From an uncultured Alphaproteobacteria bacterium (GTDB lineage Bacteria > Pseudomonadota > Alphaproteobacteria > RF32 > CAG-239), in assembly GCA_934254675.1 (NCBI GenBank), contig CAKQLP010000005.1, positions 32,151-96,150 of the forward strand: a DNA stretch of 64,000 nucleotides, in the 5' to 3' direction. Of the stretch, positions 17,720 to 25,717 are shown in pieces. Numbering within the stretch: position 1 is the first letter of the stretch; every line of letters starts with the position of its first letter. The translations under genes were made by a program, and so were the position numbers. The notes below the pieces were generated by a model. The model had not been told where the DNA came from, did not search any database, and worked only from the letters and a program-made list of their open reading frames with translations.

Positions 17720-19414
17720 ATGAATACAATCGAAATTAAAAATAAACAAAGATGGCTTGAAAGTAAAAAATTTAAGCATTTTGACAATCCACACAAAACG
17801 TACGAAGAAATCAAAGGAGATAAGAAATATTGTATTGAAAATGTAAAAACTTGCGAAGATATAAGAAAGATTGTATCAAATCCAGGGCAAGTTGCAAAAC
17901 ATTCTTTTTATCCTTTTATTGCTTTCAATATACAAGAGCGCAAAGTTAGTAAAATAAAAGCTTTGCAAGAAGAAATTCGCTATTTAGAGAATAAAATTGA
18001 TACAACAAACAGTGAAAAAGATAAATTAGAATTTCAAAAAAGGTTAAAAGAAATAAAGAATAATTTTAAGGAAAAGGTTACCAAAACAAGACCAATTAAG
18101 TATGCATCTCACATGGATGGTCATATTTATGGATATTATGCCAGTCAAATATTATTGCCTCACTATGAGCAGAAAGTTCAAGAATATAACTTAGATAAAG
18201 AAATATTAGCTTATCGTTCAATTCCTGATGAATATAAAGGAAATAAGGATTTTCATCTGGCAAGTAACGTAACAATGGCTAAGGAAATATTTGAGCAAAT
18301 CCTTTTGAGAGAATGTCAATGTGTTGCTCTGGCATATGATTTGAAAAGTTTTTATGACACCATAGATCACAAAAAATTAAAAGAAGCTTGGTGTAAAGTT
18401 ATGGATTTTGATAAATTACCAGCAGACCATTATAATATATATAAATCTCTGACTAAGTTTTGTTTTATTGATTTGAAAAGAGTTTGTGAGTATTTTAATT
18501 ATAAAAAATATTGCTGTTCTAAAGATGGAAAAGTATGTGGTAATTGTGGCTTATGTCGAAGCCCAAAAACTAATAAGCTACCGAAAATATTATTTAAAAA
18601 TGCCAGCGAATTTCGAAAATTTAAAGATTGGTGTGGAAGTGATTCATTTCAACAAAATGTGGGATTAGAAGATAAAGATAATCCATTTGGTATTCCTCAG
18701 GGTTCTGCATTGTCGTCAGTATTATCAAATATCTATATGCTTGATTTTGATATTAAGGTAAAAAGGTTTTTAGAAGATAAAAATGCCGTATATAGACGAT
18801 ATTGCGATGATATTATGATTGTGTGTAATAAAGAAGATAAGAATGTTATAGATAAATTTTTAAGAGATGAAATAAAAAAACAAGGTAAACACTTAAAAAT
18901 CCACGATATAGAAGAAGGTTTTAAATATTCAAAAAGTCAAATATATGATTTTACAGATGTTTCAAAAATCAAAAAACAGCCACTGCAATATTTAGGATTT
19001 TGTTTTGATGGTGAAATAGTTACAATACGAGGTAATAGTTTATCTAGATATTACCGTAAAGCATATAAAGGTGTGATTGCATCACGTCTGAATGTTTTGC
19101 GAAAATTATATAATATACATTCAAAAGGACTATCATTGAAAGAAAAATACAAAAAACTTTACAGAAGAAAATTATATGAACGCTATACTACATTGGGGAA
19201 AAATAACTTTCATACGTATGTGAAGCGTGCTTTTTCTGGAATGGAAGGTATAGATAACAAAAGAATTAGAAAGCAACTATCTAATCATATGAAAAAAATC
19301 AAAATAGATATTTCCATACAAGATTTGTATATTAGTAAAGCTTGGAATTTGTTATCTAATTTAGATGTAACCATTTCCTATAAGCAGTATTTATATGAAA
19401 TATACTCTAACTAA
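17720..19414 (+). CDS. Reverse transcriptase of a defence-associated or unknown-group type
   Basis: RNA-directed DNA polymerase of about 564 residues counted from ATG 17720. The longer start at 17678 lies inside an RNA hairpin. Catalytic Asp207 is in LAYDLKSFYDTIDH. The IPQGSALSSVLSNIYM block follows, and the catalytic pair Asp363/Asp364 is in YRRYCDDIMIV. QYLGFCFDG is the motif after the palm. The N-terminal region has a coiled coil near residues 70-115. A Cys-rich insertion, YCCSKDGKVCGNCGLC, lies between the finger and palm motifs and could bind zinc. There is no maturase, endonuclease or retron NAXXH/VTG motif, and no group II intron structure is visible. Neighbouring hsd and abi genes favour phage defence. 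Confidence 0.85.
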   Translation: MNTIEIKNKQRWLESKKFKHFDNPHKTYEEIKGDKKYCIENVKTCEDIRKIVSNPGQVAKHSFYPFIAFNIQERKVSKIKALQEEIRYLENKIDTTNSEKDKLEFQKRLKEIKNNFKEKVTKTRPIKYASHMDGHIYGYYASQILLPHYEQKVQEYNLDKEILAYRSIPDEYKGNKDFHLASNVTMAKEIFEQILLRECQCVALAYDLKSFYDTIDHKKLKEAWCKVMDFDKLPADHYNIYKSLTKFCFIDLKRVCEYFNYKKYCCSKDGKVCGNCGLCRSPKTNKLPKILFKNASEFRKFKDWCGSDSFQQNVGLEDKDNPFGIPQGSALSSVLSNIYMLDFDIKVKRFLEDKNAVYRRYCDDIMIVCNKEDKNVIDKFLRDEIKKQGKHLKIHDIEEGFKYSKSQIYDFTDVSKIKKQPLQYLGFCFDGEIVTIRGNSLSRYYRKAYKGVIASRLNVLRKLYNIHSKGLSLKEKYKKLYRRKLYERYTTLGKNNFHTYVKRAFSGMEGIDNKRIRKQLSNHMKKIKIDISIQDLYISKAWNLLSNLDVTISYKQYLYEIYSN

Positions 19415-19438
19415 TTAATTATATAGAAAGACATCTTT

Positions 19439-19897
19439 ATGATTAAAGTTTTGTTTGTCTGTTTAGGGAATATTTGTCGGTCGCCGATGGCGGAGTTTGT
19501 GTTTAAGCAAATGGTTGAAAAACGCGGTTTATCCTACCGGTTTGAAATTGATTCTGCCGCAACCGAAAGCTATAACGAGATGTGCCACGCCGGCATTCAT
19601 CATGGTACGCGAGAAATCTTGAAATCAATGCATGTGCCGTTTGAGGAACATTATTCCCGCCGCATTCGTCCGCGTGATTATGCTTATTATGACTATATTT
19701 TAGCGATGGACGAAAGCAACATTGAGGACATTCAATCGCTCGTAGGTCCGGATACGGAACACAAAATCCATCGTCTGCTTGATTTTACGAACAATCCGCG
19801 CAACATCAGCGACCCGTGGTATACCGGCAATTTTGATGAGAGCTACTGGGATATATACGAGGGCTGTCAGGCATTTTTAGAATATTTGAAGCTATAA
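19439..19897 (+). CDS. Low-molecular-weight protein-tyrosine phosphatase
   Basis: A 152-residue cytosolic phosphatase. The P-loop VCLGNICRSPMAE gives Cys8-X5-Arg14, and the general acid is Asp125 in SDPWYTG. Both are intact. The GC content and codon use are closer to the core genes than to the AT-rich reverse transcriptase before it, so it may mark a piece of ancestral backbone inside the accessory region. In other bacteria such enzymes act on exopolysaccharide kinases or phosphoarginine. Nothing here fixes the substrate. Confidence 0.92.
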   Translation: MIKVLFVCLGNICRSPMAEFVFKQMVEKRGLSYRFEIDSAATESYNEMCHAGIHHGTREILKSMHVPFEEHYSRRIRPRDYAYYDYILAMDESNIEDIQSLVGPDTEHKIHRLLDFTNNPRNISDPWYTGNFDESYWDIYEGCQAFLEYLKL

Positions 19898-19959
19898 ATC
19901 TTGTTATTTTTAGAAATAAAACCTAAGTATATAATATGATAAACATACTTGGTGAAGAC

Positions 19960-20874
19960 ATGAATAGAAAAACAATCCTATCCAGACATTTTCCCGATTT
20001 TGTTGAAAAATGGAAGAAATTTCAAGGTCACTTCAAAAAAGTTGATTCTTGGTACATTACCAGTGATTACTGTCTTGATGATAAAGATAAACCTAATGAT
20101 GTCATGACCTTTACAATTTTTCCTTTTGTTCCTCCTCAGATGCTAAATTATAAAATAAAAAGGCATTTATCCAAAGATATTAAGGATTTTAAGAATCTTT
20201 CGGAAAAAGCTATTAACTATATTAAGGAGGCTCCTTATTTTTTCTCAGTGGCATTTATAATTAAAAATAAAAATAATGTGTTTGCGTTGGAAGGTAGTAA
20301 ACAAGTCTTAGATAAAACAATTAAATATATGGAAAATTGGCCTCCAGCTAAAAAAGAAGAATTTATCCACAAAATGAAAAAGATGAGAAATTATCTCAAT
20401 CGGAAAGAAATTGATTTGAAAACGCTGTCTAATGTCAGTATTACGGCACATATTATGTCTGCAATATTAGAATTTCTCTTAATAAAAGCAAAAGCCAAAC
20501 ATATTATGTGGGTGCCGGATAGAGATAAAATAACGGATTTTCAAGATGGTGTTGTAAATGAACTTGTGCGCCTAGGATATTCAAATTTACTTAACAAAAG
20601 AATTTATGATAATGAAGTGTATGGATTTTGGGGCGGTAAAGAATACAATAAAGAGATTTTTGATGAATTAATTCGGGTTCCTGATTATATTTCTGGTGCC
20701 ATAGCTTCTATGGATTTTGATAATGTAGACAAGATTCCGGAAAAACACTACAATTTATTTGATAAAAGTATCGTAGATAATGAGAGAATTTGTATTATGG
20801 GTTTAGAACATCATCAGAGTGAAGATATTTTAGGTGAAATTAAATTTACCCGACATTCCCCTTTATCACAATAA
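19960..20874 (+). CDS. Hypothetical protein, unrecognised
   Basis: A 304-residue protein counted from ATG 19960, which has GGTGAAG upstream. The in-frame ATG at 19936 has no ribosome site. No signal peptide or transmembrane helix is seen. The segment ITAHIMSAILEFLLIKAKAK is a hydrophobic helix, followed by WVPDRDKITDFQDGV, whose spaced acidic residues might form a nuclease-like or DUF3800-like centre, though I cannot confirm that. AT-rich codon use fits the accessory region. Its 3' end overlaps the convergent small gene at 20866 by nine bases. Confidence 0.6.
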   Translation: MNRKTILSRHFPDFVEKWKKFQGHFKKVDSWYITSDYCLDDKDKPNDVMTFTIFPFVPPQMLNYKIKRHLSKDIKDFKNLSEKAINYIKEAPYFFSVAFIIKNKNNVFALEGSKQVLDKTIKYMENWPPAKKEEFIHKMKKMRNYLNRKEIDLKTLSNVSITAHIMSAILEFLLIKAKAKHIMWVPDRDKITDFQDGVVNELVRLGYSNLLNKRIYDNEVYGFWGGKEYNKEIFDELIRVPDYISGAIASMDFDNVDKIPEKHYNLFDKSIVDNERICIMGLEHHQSEDILGEIKFTRHSPLSQ

Positions 20875-21129
20875 ATTAAACAAAATGTCATTTTTTCTTT
20901 TGACGTTGTTCTTTAGTTCACTCTCGCATTGTTTGTAGCGGGCGACCATTTGTTCCATCTTGTTCCTTATACGAAATAAATGGTCCTGCGACTTTATCGG
21001 TAGCGGATTCCCGTATGTCCGTTTTAATATCGTTTCAATTTGAGTCAAGGTTCTGCCGGCGTGGTAATAAACCATCACAAAATTTGTTCGGTTACTCGGC
21101 TGGATATACTCATATTTGCACATTTTCAT
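20866..21129 (-). CDS. Small hypothetical protein, second gene of a minus-strand pair
   Basis: An 87-residue basic protein beginning MKMCKYEYIQPSNRTNFVMV. The middle part, AGRTLTQIETILKRTYGN, could be a small helix-turn-helix, and the C-terminus is a charged helix. It begins two bases after the stop of the gene at 21132-21431, so the two are probably translated together. It is not recognised. A DNA-binding partner of the upstream product is possible. Confidence 0.45.
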   Translation of the reverse strand: MKMCKYEYIQPSNRTNFVMVYYHAGRTLTQIETILKRTYGNPLPIKSQDHLFRIRNKMEQMVARYKQCESELKNNVKRKNDILFNLL

Positions 21130-21131
21130 AA

Positions 21132-21431
21132 TTAAATCCCCATGTATCGGCAGTAGCTTGAACCGGACGGGTCAACGTAAAGTGTCGGCTTGCCTGGGCA
21201 TTGTAAGGCAACCACTTGGCGGTGGTTTTCATCATCATAACCACCTTTGCCGGATAAAAAGATGTAATCGTCGAGTGGGTTTTGGCAGACGGCGTTATAC
21301 CAAACCTCCGATAATTCAACCGTTTCTGCTATCACTACTTCCTCAGCTTGTTCGGCATATCTCCGACATAATTCCTTTACTTCGTCGATATCTGAGGATT
21401 TCCGGACCATATAAATTTTAACTGTTTTCAT
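21132..21431 (-). CDS. Small hypothetical protein, first gene of a minus-strand pair
   Basis: A 99-residue protein starting MKTVKIYMVRKSSDIDEVKE. The ATG at 21431 is chosen for its AAAGGAAATACA ribosome site. An upstream start would add eight residues. It reads like a small alpha/beta protein: TVKIYMVRK and EEVVIAETVEL as strands, then LDDYIFLSGKGGYDDEN, whose Gly-rich loop suggests a nucleotide or metal site. The end SSYCRYMGI is unusual. GC content is higher than in the flanking genes. Not recognised. Confidence 0.5.
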   Translation of the reverse strand: MKTVKIYMVRKSSDIDEVKELCRRYAEQAEEVVIAETVELSEVWYNAVCQNPLDDYIFLSGKGGYDDENHRQVVALQCPGKPTLYVDPSGSSYCRYMGI

Positions 21432-21572
21432 TGTATTTCCTTTCGTTTGATACAATGAATGCTTGGAAAAACGAAGAAGTCCAGTGAAATAGAAGAAAAA
21501 ATGCAGATTTTCTATCTTTTCTTGCTTTTATATGGATATGCGGTTATGCTTTTAAAAAAGGAGCTAATTATA

Positions 21573-22385
21573 ATGACACAAGACAAGAAATCAGAAGAAC
21601 GTAAGTATTTAGAATACTTTTTAGCCTCAGATGAAGGGAAAAAGTGGTATGAGAAAAATAAAATAATATCTTGTCAAGAAACAGAACATCCTGATTTTAT
21701 TTTTACTACAGAAAATAATCAAAAAATAGGCTTAGAAATAACAAAGTTTATTGTTAAAAGTATGCATGGTCGAGCTTTACAGCATTTAATGACAATTGGG
21801 AATCAAGCTTGTAAATATGCTCAAAAGCAATATGGGTTAAACATTTCAATTTTAATTGATAAATGGGATAAACGAAAATGGTGTGCTCGAACATACAAAG
21901 AAATGATGGAAGCCGCATACAATCCTGGATTTTGGGATATTTATAATAAAAAAGAGATAAAATCTGGTATAGAAGATATAATAAGTCGCAATATCGAGAA
22001 TCTAAAACGGTGGCCCTGCTTCGTTAAAGAGAGTATAAACGTTCAAGATGAATATTTTAATATTTCGATTACCGCTTTTCCTGACATGGATGGTAAGTTT
22101 GATTGCGCCGTTAATAATGAATGTTACAGTAAAGAAAATCCCTTTGATGAGCTTCAGGAGAAGATTGATAACAAGAACAAAAAAATTGATAATTACCTTA
22201 AAAAGTGTGACAAATGCTACCTTTTAATATATCTGCCTGACGTTTCAAAAGGTAATTATTGTCATTTCACATGGAAGTTAAAGGGGCATCTTTTTCGCTC
22301 GAAATTTAAATCAACTTATTTGTGTCAATGGAATACTATATTTACAGAAGATAATTTTGTTCTGAAATTGAAAACTCATCATTAA
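21573..22385 (+). CDS. Hypothetical protein with a possible PD-(D/E)xK nuclease core
   Basis: About 270 residues from ATG 21573, chosen because AAAGGAG lies eight bases upstream. A longer frame from 21459 would add a hydrophobic stretch of 38 residues without a ribosome site. The segment HPDFIFTTENNQKIGLEIT fits the D...ExT/K arrangement of restriction-like nucleases, with the last lysine replaced by Thr and a Lys two residues on (EITKF). The central part is Trp/Lys-rich and the C-terminus has KCDKCYLLIYLPD, a core strand. Placed in the defence region it is a plausible restriction or effector nuclease. Confidence 0.5.
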   Translation: MTQDKKSEERKYLEYFLASDEGKKWYEKNKIISCQETEHPDFIFTTENNQKIGLEITKFIVKSMHGRALQHLMTIGNQACKYAQKQYGLNISILIDKWDKRKWCARTYKEMMEAAYNPGFWDIYNKKEIKSGIEDIISRNIENLKRWPCFVKESINVQDEYFNISITAFPDMDGKFDCAVNNECYSKENPFDELQEKIDNKNKKIDNYLKKCDKCYLLIYLPDVSKGNYCHFTWKLKGHLFRSKFKSTYLCQWNTIFTEDNFVLKLKTHH

Positions 22386-22505
22386 ATTTGCCATATTCTC
22401 TGGCTGATTGTGCAAAATAAAACCTTTGGGAAAAGATACCTCCACTTTAGGATATATTATTAAACCCAATTCAGGTATATGAATTTCTTTTTCATACCAT
22501 GCCAT
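22311..22505 (-). CDS. Possible small third gene of the abiE operon
   Basis: A 64-residue frame starting MAWYEKEIHIPELGLIIYPK, 11 bases after the abiEii stop. Its AAGGAAC ribosome site overlaps the abiEii stop. It overlaps the convergent gene ending at 22385 by 75 bases. Placement and ribosome site support it, but length and overlap make it doubtful. No family is recognised. Confidence 0.3.
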   Translation of the reverse strand: MAWYEKEIHIPELGLIIYPKVEVSFPKGFILHNQPENMANLMMSFQFQNKIIFCKYSIPLTQIS

Positions 22506-22516
22506 CTTTATGTTCC

Positions 22517-23374
22517 TTATTGATAATCTTTCAAATTATCTGTAATGCTCATAAAGAAATCTTTATTCCACAAATCCAGCTTACTTTGGTCCTTAATGAA
22601 TGGTAGAACATCTTTTTTAGCCGTTTCATAATCAATTGTTTCAAATCGCTCAGTAAGCACTGTTTTCAGCGTATCTATAGTAAATGTGTCATCTTCTTTT
22701 AACACACCGGAATCTTCCAATCTGGCTCGTAAGTGCGGGAGATTGATCTTTGCTTGGTTTGCCAGAAAAAATACATAATCGTATAAATCACGTCCTTTGA
22801 TACGATTTTTCCATACACGACAAATAACCGCATAAACCTTACCAGCGAATAATGATGGCATATCATATAACTTAACTTGGTATGGAGAGGGTAACAATCC
22901 GTATTTATTCTCAAATGTTGCAAAAGCCGGTGGATTAATGTCTACTTCAAACTTAATCTTTATAACTTCATCAGGATTTATATTGATATTCTGTTCATCA
23001 TAAATACTGATAATATGTTCTTTGGTATTTCCTTTTAAGAACGCAGATTTGATATTAGAATCCTTTGTTTTTTCTTCAATGGTGAACCTTAATCCTGCAG
23101 AAGCTAATTCCTTTTCAAGCCCGCTAAAATAAGGGGATAATTCAAAATTTGGATTAGGAGATATAAGCGAAAAATCCAAATCTTCAGAAAACCTATCGAG
23201 GCCATAGAAAATACGCAAAGCAGTACCACCGTAAAATGCTGTCTGCTTAAAAAAGCCGGCATGAGATAAACCGCATAAAGCTATCTCTTGGACAACTTCT
23301 TTTATGGCGTTTTTCTGTTCTTTGGGGCCATTTCTTTCATATTTCGCTAACATCTGCGTTAAAATTGTCTGCAT
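22517..23374 (-). CDS. AbiEii-type nucleotidyltransferase toxin
   Basis: Toxin of a type IV AbiE system, a 285-residue DUF1814 nucleotidyltransferase. The active-site pattern is FYGGTALRIFYGLDRFSEDL followed by DFSL, with the GG and the DLD metal ligands in place. INPDEVIKIKFEVDIN and LFAGKVYAVICRVWKNRIKG (with the basic RDLYD next) are the later family blocks. It overlaps the antitoxin gene by one base, consistent with coupled translation. Family members block growth by modifying tRNA or other cellular targets upon phage infection. Confidence 0.9.
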   Translation of the reverse strand: MQTILTQMLAKYERNGPKEQKNAIKEVVQEIALCGLSHAGFFKQTAFYGGTALRIFYGLDRFSEDLDFSLISPNPNFELSPYFSGLEKELASAGLRFTIEEKTKDSNIKSAFLKGNTKEHIISIYDEQNININPDEVIKIKFEVDINPPAFATFENKYGLLPSPYQVKLYDMPSLFAGKVYAVICRVWKNRIKGRDLYDYVFFLANQAKINLPHLRARLEDSGVLKEDDTFTIDTLKTVLTERFETIDYETAKKDVLPFIKDQSKLDLWNKDFFMSITDNLKDYQ

Positions 23375-23961
23375 TATCGGTTTCTCCTTATAAATCTAGC
23401 AAGTAAATTAAGGTTTTTAGAATGATATAGAGGGGCCAATGTTTCCAATGTATTCTTGTTGAGCTTTTCAAATTCTTCTTCATCTATCCGTAAATCGTCA
23501 AACAAAAGTTCCTTTAATTCGGTTAGATTGCTTACAGGGGATATGGTGTATAGCTTATCGCACAAAGCCTTTTCTGGTGTTGCTACTTGGTAGGAATAAC
23601 TGTTTTCCTCAATAATACGTACACCCAACGGATAAACCTCTGCCGGAACATCGCGATAAGTAAAAACACCAAAATGATTTTGATACTTTTTTGCTCTACG
23701 CTTGCCAAATGTTGCTGAAGTGTATGTTCTATAAACGGCTTCCGGTATAAGCGAGTACATATAAAGAGCAAAATCAAACGACAAATATGAAGGACCGTAA
23801 ATACGTCCGGCAAGATATATCCCATCTGTGGTCGGATCTGTTTCATATAATTCACGAGCAACAGGTATTAAGCAACCAGCCTTTACCTCATATCTTATTT
23901 TATCGTAAATTTTAGCGTAATTGCTATACTTTATTTTTAAGTCGTCAAAAGAATATATCAT
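23374..23961 (-). CDS. AbiEi-type antitoxin and regulator
   Basis: A 195-residue antitoxin. In the family the N-terminal winged helix represses the operon and the C-terminal domain neutralises the toxin. Landmarks are GIYLAGRIYGPSYLSFDFAL, where the usual GxYxG-PSYLS pattern is visible, then TYRDVP and VATPEKALCDKLY. It is the first gene of the pair, and the ATG sits at 23959-23961. The short N-terminus before the core suggests a reduced winged helix. The 312-base upstream region should hold its autoregulated promoter. Confidence 0.87.
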   Translation of the reverse strand: MIYSFDDLKIKYSNYAKIYDKIRYEVKAGCLIPVARELYETDPTTDGIYLAGRIYGPSYLSFDFALYMYSLIPEAVYRTYTSATFGKRRAKKYQNHFGVFTYRDVPAEVYPLGVRIIEENSYSYQVATPEKALCDKLYTISPVSNLTELKELLFDDLRIDEEEFEKLNKNTLETLAPLYHSKNLNLLARFIRRNR

Positions 23962-24273
23962 ATTTTCTTAGAAAAAGATGTTATTTTTTCTAAAATAGTC
24001 CGGTCGGCAATTCTTATTTTTGTAATGAAATTAGGGTTATGATACGGGGAAACGAGTGGCAAGGAAATAAAAATTGTCTGGCATATAATTTATATCAATT
24101 TATTATCATACACCGAGTTTAGTGTCTCGATTTTGAAATTTTGAGAGTTAACAAATTCAGTGTTTACAAAATAGAATCAAACTTTTATTATGGCTTTTAA
24201 CAAAAGTGAAATAAAATAAGCCAATAAAGTTCTTATTTATGGTAGATAGAGTGTTGAATTGTAAAGTAAGCAT
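23962..24273. other. Divergent intergenic region between abiEi and the BaiN-type gene
   Basis: 312 bases, AT-rich, without a credible gene. It must contain outward promoters for abiEi (minus) and the flavoprotein (plus). TTGAGAGTT and TATTTTT-like elements occur, but no pair was good enough to mark. No clear operator palindrome was found. Confidence 0.4.
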
Positions 24274-25437
24274 ATGAAACAGCATGAGAAAAAATACTTT
24301 AAAAGCATAATTATCGGTGCAGGAGCTTCGGGGTTGATGTGCGCCGAGCATATTGCAGATGGCGGAAGTGTGTTAATATTGGAAAAACAATCGCAAATTG
24401 CCGCAAAAGTAAAAATATCCGGCGGCGGAAAATGCAATTTTACTAATTTGGGTGTTACGCATAATAATTATGTTTGTGCCAATAAACATTTTGTGAAATC
24501 GGCGTTGGCGCGTTTTACACCCCAAGATATTGTTAAAATTTTACAGCAATATCATATTAAATATGAAGAACGTTTTAATCAACAGATGTTTTCTTTTGAC
24601 GCTAATGAAATTGTGAATATGCTTTTGAAAAGGTGTTTGGAGAAAAATGTAAAAATTCAAACAGATTGTTTGGTCGGTAGTATCATTAAAGAAAATAATT
24701 TGTTTAAAATTGAAACAAATTTTGGATGTTTTGTTTGCGATAACATGATTATAGCGACAGGAGGAATATCCTGTTCCCAATTGGGCTCCACAGATTTTGG
24801 TTATAAAATAGCTCGGCAGTTTGGTCATAAAATTATCAATCCGAGACCAGCGCTTGTCGGTTTTATGGCACAGCCGGAAATTCGTGATTTTTGTTCTGAT
24901 TTAACAGGTGTTTCCGTGCCGATTACGATAATAATCGACAAGAAAAAAATCAGCCGTGATTTGCTGTTTACTCACTGGGGAATTTCCGGTCCGGCGGCAT
25001 TAAATGCTTCTTTGTATTGGCTAAACGGACAAACATTTTATATTGATTTTTTGAATGGAAAAAGTTTTTATGGTTTGTTGGAAAAACAGTCTAAAAAAAC
25101 AATTATCCAGATAATGAATAATATTTTACCAACTCGTTTAGTCAAAAAAATAATCGGCGAGTTAGATTGCAATATTGATAATTTAAGTAATAAAAACAAG
25201 CAGATATTGAATGATAAATTTACTAATTTTGCTTTTACGCCACAAAAAACAATGGGGTTTAATCGTGCCGAAGTAACGGTTGGGGGAGTGGATGTGAGTC
25301 AAATTTCGTCACAGACGATGGAAAGCAGATTATGTCCGCATTTGTTTTTTATCGGTGAAGTGTTGGATGTTACAGGCGAGTTAGGCGGTTTCAATTTGCA
25401 TTGGGCTTGGGCATCGGCAAAAGCTGTAAAAATATAA
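24274..25437 (+). CDS. BaiN/HI0933-type NAD(P)/FAD-dependent oxidoreductase
   Basis: A 387-residue flavoprotein. The FAD motif IIIGAGASGLMCAEH is at residues 12-26. It is followed by the family-specific KVKISGGGKCNFTN. The second dinucleotide segment is MIIATGGISCSQLGSTDFGY. The C-terminus has FIGEVLDVTGELGGFNLHWA with the invariant GGxN and WA. Members of this family act on bile-acid intermediates or as uncharacterised reductases. No substrate can be given here. A terminator follows at 25551. Confidence 0.93.
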   Translation: MKQHEKKYFKSIIIGAGASGLMCAEHIADGGSVLILEKQSQIAAKVKISGGGKCNFTNLGVTHNNYVCANKHFVKSALARFTPQDIVKILQQYHIKYEERFNQQMFSFDANEIVNMLLKRCLEKNVKIQTDCLVGSIIKENNLFKIETNFGCFVCDNMIIATGGISCSQLGSTDFGYKIARQFGHKIINPRPALVGFMAQPEIRDFCSDLTGVSVPITIIIDKKKISRDLLFTHWGISGPAALNASLYWLNGQTFYIDFLNGKSFYGLLEKQSKKTIIQIMNNILPTRLVKKIIGELDCNIDNLSNKNKQILNDKFTNFAFTPQKTMGFNRAEVTVGGVDVSQISSQTMESRLCPHLFFIGEVLDVTGELGGFNLHWAWASAKAVKI

Positions 25438-25550
25438 AAAAATTTCTGCTTAAAATTAAAAGATGTGTAATCTTTTGCTGATGGCGCGATTTGGCTACGA
25501 TACACAATATAAAATTTGTAAAATTATTATAACTGCAAATGTGTTTAGTA

Positions 25551-25594
25551 ATGTATGAATTTAACAACGTATAGATTCATACATTATTTTTTTT
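25551..25594 (+). terminator. Terminator after the BaiN-type gene
   Basis: ATGTATGAAT at 25551-25560 pairs perfectly with ATTCATACAT at 25575-25584, followed by TATTTTTTTTT. Confidence 0.8.
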
Positions 25595-25647
25595 AAATCA
25601 TAAAAAATAAATTTTATCATATTGTTGTTCTATAACTAGAATTTTTC

Positions 25648-25677
25648 TTGACTCTCTAATTTATATAATTGTATAAG
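25648..25677 (+). promoter_or_regulatory. Promoter of the polysaccharide operon
   Basis: TTGACT at 25648-25653 and TATAAG at 25672-25677, 18 bases apart, lie about 40 bases before the UDP-xylose synthase start. Confidence 0.6.
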
Positions 25678-25717
25678 ATTTTAAATGTGGTTTAAAACTA
25701 ATAAATGGATGAGATTT

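Noticed and set aside
17382..19414. Group II intron or diversity-generating retroelement
   Set aside because: No domain V/VI structure, no maturase or HNH domain, and no template/variable repeat pair next to the RT.
8952..24273. Integrative element with tRNA attachment sites
   Set aside because: No integrase and no direct repeat of the tRNA 3' end were found by eye. Only an accessory region is supported.
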